Assembly (NCBI RefSeq): GCF_008831285.2
Contig: NC_045138.2
Location: 24,647,934 to 24,711,933, forward strand
Length of the DNA: 64,000 nucleotides
Source: Nymphaea colorata
Taxonomy: Eukaryota; Streptophyta; Magnoliopsida; Nymphaeales; Nymphaeaceae
Reading direction: 5' to 3'
In this document: positions 57,681-64,000 of the stretch, one piece after another
How positions within the stretch are numbered: the first letter of the stretch is position 1
Layout of the letters: each line of letters starts with the position of its first letter
Notes under the pieces: model-generated
What the model was told of the DNA's origin: nothing
The model's database searches: none
Seen by the model: only the letters and a program-made list of their open reading frames with translations
Program-made: the position numbers and the translations under genes

Positions 57681-57852
57681 TGAAAGTGTAGTTGACAGTC
57701 ATCCATTCACATGCGGGGATCATCTTCTTCTCAGCCTTATAGAGAAACAGAATTGAAATTGTAGTAGGAAACCAGCTGTAAAGGATAAAAGGAAAATTGC
57801 ATTTCGAACTAGGAACTGTTTTTATTAGCCTTCAGCTTAGTTGCCAATGAAG

Positions 57853-58388
57853 TCAATTAAACAAGCACGAGTATGGTTCCTGCTGGTGGTTTTGAAAGTA
57901 AAAGGAGTCTATCAGTGGGGTGCAAAAGCTTCCGCCAGTTTTCTCAGCGATACTAATACAATTACCCGCCATGTAGGTCGGCAGATTCATGAAAAAATCA
58001 TCTGTACTGAGGTTGAAATCTGAGCTGTATGTTAGTTGCTGTTGTTGGTAATCAGCGTTCATTTCCCGCACCGCCGTCCATTGGTTCACGTTGGACTCCG
58101 AACTTTGGTCGCCGCCGGCGGAAAGTGATGCAAAGGACTCTCCATCCGAAGGGAAACTGACGACTTCATCATGCTGTTTCAACCTTTGCATTCCCTTCTG
58201 CAGGCCGGTCCGCTTCTTGTAAATTCGGCACAGAACCCAATCATCACGCTACAGCGGCAGCAAACGTATTCTCCAGTCAGTGATAATTATAGCCTCCTAA
58301 TTAAGCTTGATCATAGATGAAATATACAAGTTCTTTTTTAATAAATTGGTTCGATTCTAAGTATGGTTTGCCTAAATCTTACAAAGTA

Positions 58389-58433
<45 letters not shown>

Positions 58434-59207
58434 TTTATTATAAGTTGTAATTGTTCATTTGCAAATTTATTCTATGGGGAAACCACACTTCAGTGGAGCT
58501 GAGAGTCATAAAACAATACGGAGATGTGCATAATTTAGACATTTAGGAGAACAACTCATTAGGAAAAGATTGGTGTTTGTGGTGCGGAAAATACATTGTC
58601 TGGTTACATAACTTGAATCTCCAGTGAAATAAGTGCAAAAAGGGTGGTCACTTACGCAGGGGGTTGCTTTTTTTTGTGGGAGGCGGCCATTGTCATCTAG
58701 GAGCCGGTATTCATGCATGATCCAATTGGTCTTGCTCCCGTTTGGAGGCTTTCCTACATAGAAAACGAGCGCCTTCTTGGTGCCCACTTTGCGGCCGTTG
58801 GCCACGATGGTCTTGTCGGTGCCGGTAGCCTTCCAGAAGCCGGATCCGGCGCCCCTGTTGGGCCTCGACCCATTGGGGAACTTCCGGTGCCTCTGGCTGA
58901 AAAAATACCACTCGTTGTCGCCAAAAAAAGCTTTACCTGCATAACCCAAATCAGCACATTTATAAAGAAATCAGAACCAGTAAGGAAGAGGCAGTAGAGA
59001 AGAAAATGGGTGGTGGCTGTGAGGGGACGCACCAGGCAGGTCCCATGGGTCGTGTCTGTAGAGGTGGACGTCTGCAATGACGTTGGAGGAGAAGGTGAGA
59101 CCGGAAGTCTTGGGGAGGAGGTATTGGACCAGAAGCTCCTCATCGGTGGGGTGAAACCTGAACCCTGGTGGCAGGTACATCTCAATCCCTGTTCCTTCCA
59201 TCCTCAT
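57853..59207 (-). CDS. NAC-F: NAC domain transcription factor, intact
   Basis: Exons 59207-59033, 58936-58656 and 58248-57853 (introns 96 and 407 bp, GT/AG) splice to 283 aa without a stop. Start [11 protein letters not shown]. Subdomains A-E match NAC-E almost throughout: [47 protein letters not shown] at 93-97, [24 protein letters not shown], and exon 3 opening [15 protein letters not shown], where the first residue is Arg in place of Leu. The tail has [12 protein letters not shown] and one copy of [12 protein letters not shown] before CLFN. It lies in an 8-kb duplication shared with NAC-E, so the two probably bind the same DNA sites. Differences in leader, intron-2 (TA)n and tail are the likeliest sources of divergence. 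Nuclear DNA-binding role inferred from the family. Confidence 0.93.
58392..58432. repeat. (TA)n microsatellite in NAC-F intron 2
   Basis: About 20 TA units at a place where NAC-C has only 'catatatgtata' and NAC-E 'gtatatatataag'. Confidence 0.95.
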
Positions 59208-59314
59208 GCAACAGAAACGGATAGAGAGTTTGAGAGAAGAAGATAGGTAGAGAAAGACAGTATTGAAGCTGCTCAGGGCTCGTCCTCTGAAGGAGGCCGA
59301 ACAATTCCAATTCA

Positions 59315-59321
59315 TTTTATA
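59315..59321 (-). promoter_or_regulatory. Putative TATA box of NAC-F
   Basis: TATAAAA on the minus strand, about 108 bp before the ATG. It is closer than in NAC-E because the leader lacks the tandem 38-bp duplication. Confidence 0.65.
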
Positions 59322-61064
59322 GATGAAGAAAAAGAGTAAGAGAGGGATTTGGGAACGAGTTGAACTATGACGTAATTGCAAACATCAACCCTCGAATGGA
59401 AGCTATTTACTTGCTTCAACTCTTTTGTGTATATGCAGATATATTTGGTACAAACCTTTATTTTGTTTCCAAATTGCCTTTTTAGCTTATAAAATTCACA
59501 GACCAATTTTTGTGATCCTTGTCGATTCAGAGATGCACTTTTCAAAAAGCAAAAATTTTATTAAGAAAAATAAAATATATATGCCGAAGTTGCATGCACA
59601 TGCCCACATGCGACTCCACCACTGACCAACGATGATTTTGACATGAACTTAGAACAGATTTAATTCGATCCACCAGCATCCTCAGTTTCTTGATCTTGGT
59701 AAAGTTTGGAATTATTTGATGCCGGCGAGGTAGAGGGATTCTTATCAATTTATGCTTGTGGTGGGCCTTACTCTGTCGGGCTCCATTCACTATGCAATTG
59801 AACAACCTGAAAATTGCTGTTGAGACCTAAATGCATGTAGATTTTTAAATTTTCTTCGCATCTGAGAACTTTAGTGATTATAATCACTGAAGATCCAAAG
59901 GTTCAATTTAGCATCCCATTTCTTGCGATCCAATGGTTTAAACCAACATATTGTAAGTTTTAATATATACTTTACTTTTTGAAAACTTTAGGAGGAGGAG
60001 CATTGCCCTTTTTGAGAGATGATGTCGGTCCATCCTTCCACTCTTTTTCTACCCATTGTTTTGTTTTTCTATACGTTGTATTAATACTTTCTCTTTTGCT
60101 TTTGTCTTGCGGTTTGTTACTGTAACTAGGGGACTTTTTGTCCCCAATTTTTGTATCTAGGGGACGTCTTATCCCTCAATTTTGATATGCATTCCCATTT
60201 TATCGACACTCTCTCTCTCTCTATCTGTATGTGTGTGTGTAATGAACTGATGTCATCAAAGCATCTTTACACTCCAAATTAGATTTTTAGAGGCAAAACA
60301 ATTTATTGCGTCCAAAACAGATTTTATAGAATGTTTGGATGGTACCAAAACCATATTTTCTCAAATATCATTTTTGAAAAAACCCTAGTTTTTAAAATGG
60401 ATTGAATAACTGGGTTTTTACAAAAGAAAAAAAAAACTTTAGGTGTATCATTCCCAAATGTACAACCAATTTTCAAGAATGATTAGAAAACCATTTTTTC
60501 ACAAAAGCAATTTTTTTCTGAACAGCTTTTCACGAAGAAACGTTATCCAATTAAACACAGCCTTGGGGGTTTGGGCAAAACTCAGTTTTATATCCATCAT
60601 CAAAGGGGGCGCTGCATGCATGCAAGAAGACATATCTTTCATTTAATTCTTATTGGTGTTATGCCTCAAAAGGTATAAATGGCTTTGGAAGCAGAGAGAA
60701 TGGGGCAGCATAAGCATTGGGGCCGAAAACTAATTTTCCAGATGGTCGGTCGTTAACCTTTCCTTCATCTAGAAAACTAATTACGTATTTGAGGTGAGTT
60801 GGAGTCAAAATCAAGCCCGTCAACATTGACAGCTGATAATCGAGCAATGACACCATTTACGAGCCCCAATCCCATTTTGGTCGTGGTTTCGTGTCTGGTT
60901 GGGACCAGTCCATGAATGAGCCAAAGTTACGAAGGAAAGCGTTTTAAAACAGACAAGTCTTTTGTCTTGAAATTCGGAGCTTCTACGAATGTGAATTCAC
61001 ATATTATGTCTGCTCCCCCAATTATTAATGTCTGGAGACATAAGTAGCAATCAACTAGGCTGGC

Positions 61065-62460
61065 ATGTAATATTGTTATATTATGGACAGTTTGTTAATA
61101 GTAGGCATTGAAAATACATTTCTAATGTGATTTTCCACTCTTGACATGACTGACCATGATATATGGTCCTCATATTCTCATGAAAATAGCTAAGGCTAGT
61201 TACGTACATTTTAATTCTCATGATCATCTTTTAATTTGGAACTCATATTTTTAACATGTAAATTCAACCCCTGAGTTTCTGGTGAATGTTCCTAGAAAAT
61301 GCTTGGCTGCCTAGATGGCGGCTACACATTCATTGCACTAGCGTTACGTTGGCTTCGCCGCAATAGCGGCCCGGCGCCGACCGGTTATTTGAGTCGTACT
61401 TGCTATGATTTGTGTCCCAGTGCAGATAAGAAAAGACGATATCGATCATAAGTGGATTTTAAATGGTCGTCGTTATAAATTTTATGGCTGTTTGCTTGTC
61501 TATGACCCTGTCGGAACGAAACTGCTTAGTGTTGCTTTGGCTTTCGTTTTTTTCACACTATAGATTAGATTATAGGAGGACTAAAATTTTAGCTTCCATT
61601 TCATTTTAATTTGCAAATTTGTGAAGAGTAAGGATGTCAATGAATCGGATTTGAAATGAGTATCCAACCAAATTACTAATCCATCACATATGGCCCAACA
61701 AAAAGAAAAATCTGACTTCTCTTATTAAAAAAAATGGACCAGATTCAAATTTATTATGAAATAACATCTGATTGAAAGGGTATTTCGTTTGAAAGAAATT
61801 ACATCGGATTGTATTTGGATTTGGATTCAAATTCAATTTTCCATAAATATTATATAATATTCATATGTTTTAAGAGTGGCTTGTTAGCATATCATGATGG
61901 GGTCCGAATTCATTAAGCAGAACTGAATTCGGATTGTGAATTTAAAGTTAGGAATCAACAAATCAATTTTCTCCATTTTTATTCGAATGTGAATTTGAAT
62001 ATATGGACATTTCATAATTTGTGTTGCTTAAGGGACCATCTGATTCAAATCCCATCCCTTGACATCTCGTTCCTATGATGTTAGATGTTTTGATGACCTT
62101 AACTTCAAACCCTTTACATGTACAGAGCTAAATGAAGCTGTTGATTGTAATGTGGAACTTTTGTCACATATGGAAAAATAAGTCATCATATTTAAGATGA
62201 AAGTAACCAAGAACCTTCCAAGTTTTGGCTTAATCATGTGAGTTGCTGCTTAATCTACCTAGAAGAGATCCGACAATATTAATACATTTATTTCTACTGT
62301 TTTGTTGCTCTACAAATAATACATGCACGACTCTGCTTGGTTACGCGTTCTGTTGCTTGAACAGTAAGATTGAATTAGGTGTTTCTAGGATGTCTAGTGA
62401 CAGGCCCAACTGGCATATATTTATATAACTCTGGTTTTGGAGAAATCGGTTTTCATTGTA
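61065..62460. other. Intergenic DNA with pieces of blocks shared with 37-42 kb
   Basis: 61080-61330 matches part of block K (37620-38000). 61340-61490 matches 41930-42060. 62240-62345 resembles 42180-42265. In between (61550-62060) is AT-rich sequence with 'gattcaaat'-type repeats. No gene recognised. Confidence 0.55.
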
Positions 62461-62464
62461 CAAG

Positions 62465-62466
<2 letters not shown>

Positions 62467-62532
<66 letters not shown>
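62467..62532. repeat. (TA)n microsatellite
   Basis: About 33 TA units. Confidence 0.97.
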
Positions 62533-62534
<2 letters not shown>

Positions 62535-62689
62535 AGCATGGGATTTTCAAGCCCTAAACGTCATTGACGGTAAACCTTTTAGTGATAAAATTAAAGGTTC
62601 AAAAGGAAGTCGCGTGAACTGGCGACTAACAAATACACCATAAACACCAGTTGTATTTAATTATTGCCTCCAAAGCAGTTGACGTTAAG

Positions 62690-62960
62690 CTTGGACATGG
62701 ACATGGGGCTTAGGTACCCGACAAGTATCAGGTACTCGGTCTAATTAAACTTGACTTAAAAGAATAGCTCCAACCTGGTTCAATGGAGTCTGATTCGGCC
62801 TGATTAATTATTTTATTTTATTTTTATTTAATAATGATATATGATTTATTAATAAAGATATATTTTATATTCAAAAATTTTATTTTATATTATTTTTTTT
62901 TATTTTAATCCGGTCAGACCGAGTCAAGTTTCACGCCTAATTAACCCCTCGCTCATCTAG
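62690..62960. repeat. GC-ended, AT-core repeat, copy 5
   Basis: The left end is near 'gacatggacatggggctta' and the right end 'acgcctaattaacccctcg', with a core of T/A runs. It is more diverged than the other four copies. Confidence 0.45.
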
Positions 62961-63179
62961 GTTTGGTTGGAGTCAGAAATCAAGCCCCTCAAATTGTCTG
63001 CTGATGAATAGGACGTCCGTCGGGCCTGCGCCGGTCGTAATCCCATTCTGGGCACCTGTCCCCTGATGAACCCAAATTTTAAAGCACAAAACGTGTGTAG
63101 AAATTCGGAGCTTCGATGAAACTCCGGCCACATGAATTCAAATAAGTAAGTCCGCATTCATTAGATATCAGGTCAGGTT

Positions 63180-63760
63180 CTGAAGCCATGCTCGAACTGT
63201 TTATATCCTACGATTTAATTAATCCTTTTTTTTTCTTCTCTTTCTGCTACCACCTTAGAAGGACCTCTAGTATGAAGTTTTTTATTTCGAGCATAGGGTG
63301 CATCATAGCCGTGTTTATTATGGTCAATTTGTTAATAGTTTCCAAAGGAAAATGTGATTTTCCACTACTTGACAAGACTGATGATTATGATATATATATG
63401 GTCCTTTAATTGCCTGTCTAAATTAAACTGATGTTTGTGGACTCTCCAGTATTTTAAAGTGGTTTTCAAAATGCAACTACATAGATAGACTCAGAAAATA
63501 AAATTTTATGGTTGAAACAGTAAATCATGAAAGACAATATCACGATCAAACTAAGACGTTGATGTTTAATGTGATATATAACATTATTATCAGTACTCAT
63601 GATCATCTTTTTAATTTGAAACTCAAATTTTTGAACATGTAAATTCAACCCCACCAGACCTGGGTTTCTAGTCAATGTTTTCAGAAATGCTTGGCCACCA
63701 AGATGGCTAGATAAATTGATGACGAACCGATGGCAAGCGGATTGGATCCTTCAGAGGTCG
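63180..63760. repeat. Block K, second copy
   Basis: Collinear with about 37110-38060, sharing 'cgtttattatggtcaatttg'-type text at 63310, 'catagatagactca' and 'gacgaaccgatggca'. It suggests that another duplicated unit starts or ends here. Confidence 0.65.
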
Positions 63761-64000
63761 CTTAACATTCAGAGAGGTTGCTTGGCAATGGAAACACTGC
63801 CCAAAAATTTAGGGCTGATGCAGGAAACACTATAACATAGTACTGTTTAATAAAACCCTTTCAGTTCTTTATTCATGTAACAATAACAAATTGTTTCTAT
63901 CACAGAATGGCCATCTAAGGTGTGTTTCATTTGACAACTAAGACACTAGATGTATGTTCCATAAATCTGCCAAAAAAAATAGACCAAGTTTATGTAACAC
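63761..64000. other. No gene recognised
   Basis: The end of the window holds only AT-rich sequence, continuing weak similarity to 38040-38160. Confidence 0.45.

Larger units (their letters stand above)
53135..61065. repeat. Segmental duplication, copy F
   Basis: Partner of 28935-37105, with the same order of blocks and a complete NAC gene. Against copy E it has the intact right end of the MITE, a smaller purine/pyrimidine element, an expanded (TA)n in NAC intron 2 (58392-58432), a contracted one upstream (about 59576), and about 200 bp of replaced sequence near 60020-60220. Confidence 0.85.

Noticed and set aside
1-64000. CRISPR array, operon, bacterial-type system or viral integrase
   Set aside because: No spaced short repeats, no bacterial gene signatures and no retroviral-type coding domains are visible. 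The window is plant nuclear DNA and its mobile elements are non-coding remnants.

Overview
This is nuclear DNA from a flowering plant. The genes have introns with GT/AG borders, the intergenic DNA is AT-rich with long (TA)n tracts, there are Tourist/PIF-Harbinger-like and Copia-like remnants, and the only clear gene family is the plant-specific NAC transcription factors. I cannot name the species from sequence alone.

The window is a NAC gene cluster shaped by repeated duplication. All NAC genes read on the minus strand with the same three-exon layout: exon 1 = subdomains A/B, exon 2 = C/D, exon 3 = E plus a variable tail. I use these names by position: NAC-A (2.6-3.5 kb, wrecked, with an inverted duplicate of exon 2), NAC-B (13.5-14.5 kb, pseudogene), NAC-C (19.6-21.0 kb, intact, 280 aa), NAC-H (23.0-23.4 kb, remnant of a second subtype), NAC-D (26.3-26.6 kb, 5' fragment), NAC-E (33.9-35.3 kb, intact, 295 aa), NAC-G (47.8-49.3 kb, intact second subtype, 290 aa), a possible exon-3 scrap (52.8-53.0 kb) and NAC-F (57.9-59.2 kb, intact, 283 aa). 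The spliced frames of C, E, F and G are open from ATG to stop in my hand assembly.

The type-I units (A-F) carry shared non-coding blocks in the same order along the plus strand, named here X, Y/Z, W, V, T, then the gene (exon 3 to exon 1), then S, R, Q, P. Units E (about 28.9-37.1 kb) and F (about 53.1-61.1 kb) are the most alike and form an 8-kb segmental duplication. A and B lack a 305-bp MITE that D, E and F share, which orders the duplications. About 16 kb between E and F holds NAC-G and two TIR elements with TAA/TTA target duplications. One has captured the first exon of a PP1 phosphatase gene. The other holds a possible helicase exon.

The most interesting single object is the inverted duplication at 2881-3476. 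Two 274-bp arms of NAC exon 2 plus intron face each other across a 48-bp loop, next to intact paralogues of about the same sequence. That is the expected geometry of a young hairpin-RNA or miRNA-type locus. Other notable structures are a purine/pyrimidine mirror-repeat MITE present in both E and F, an inverted Copia LTR-edge palindrome that helped destroy NAC-D, a five-copy family of GC-ended AT-core repeats (one in an intron of NAC-G), and an exact 36-bp duplication that doubles a 12-residue motif at the end of NAC-E. Percent identities and expression could not be computed here.
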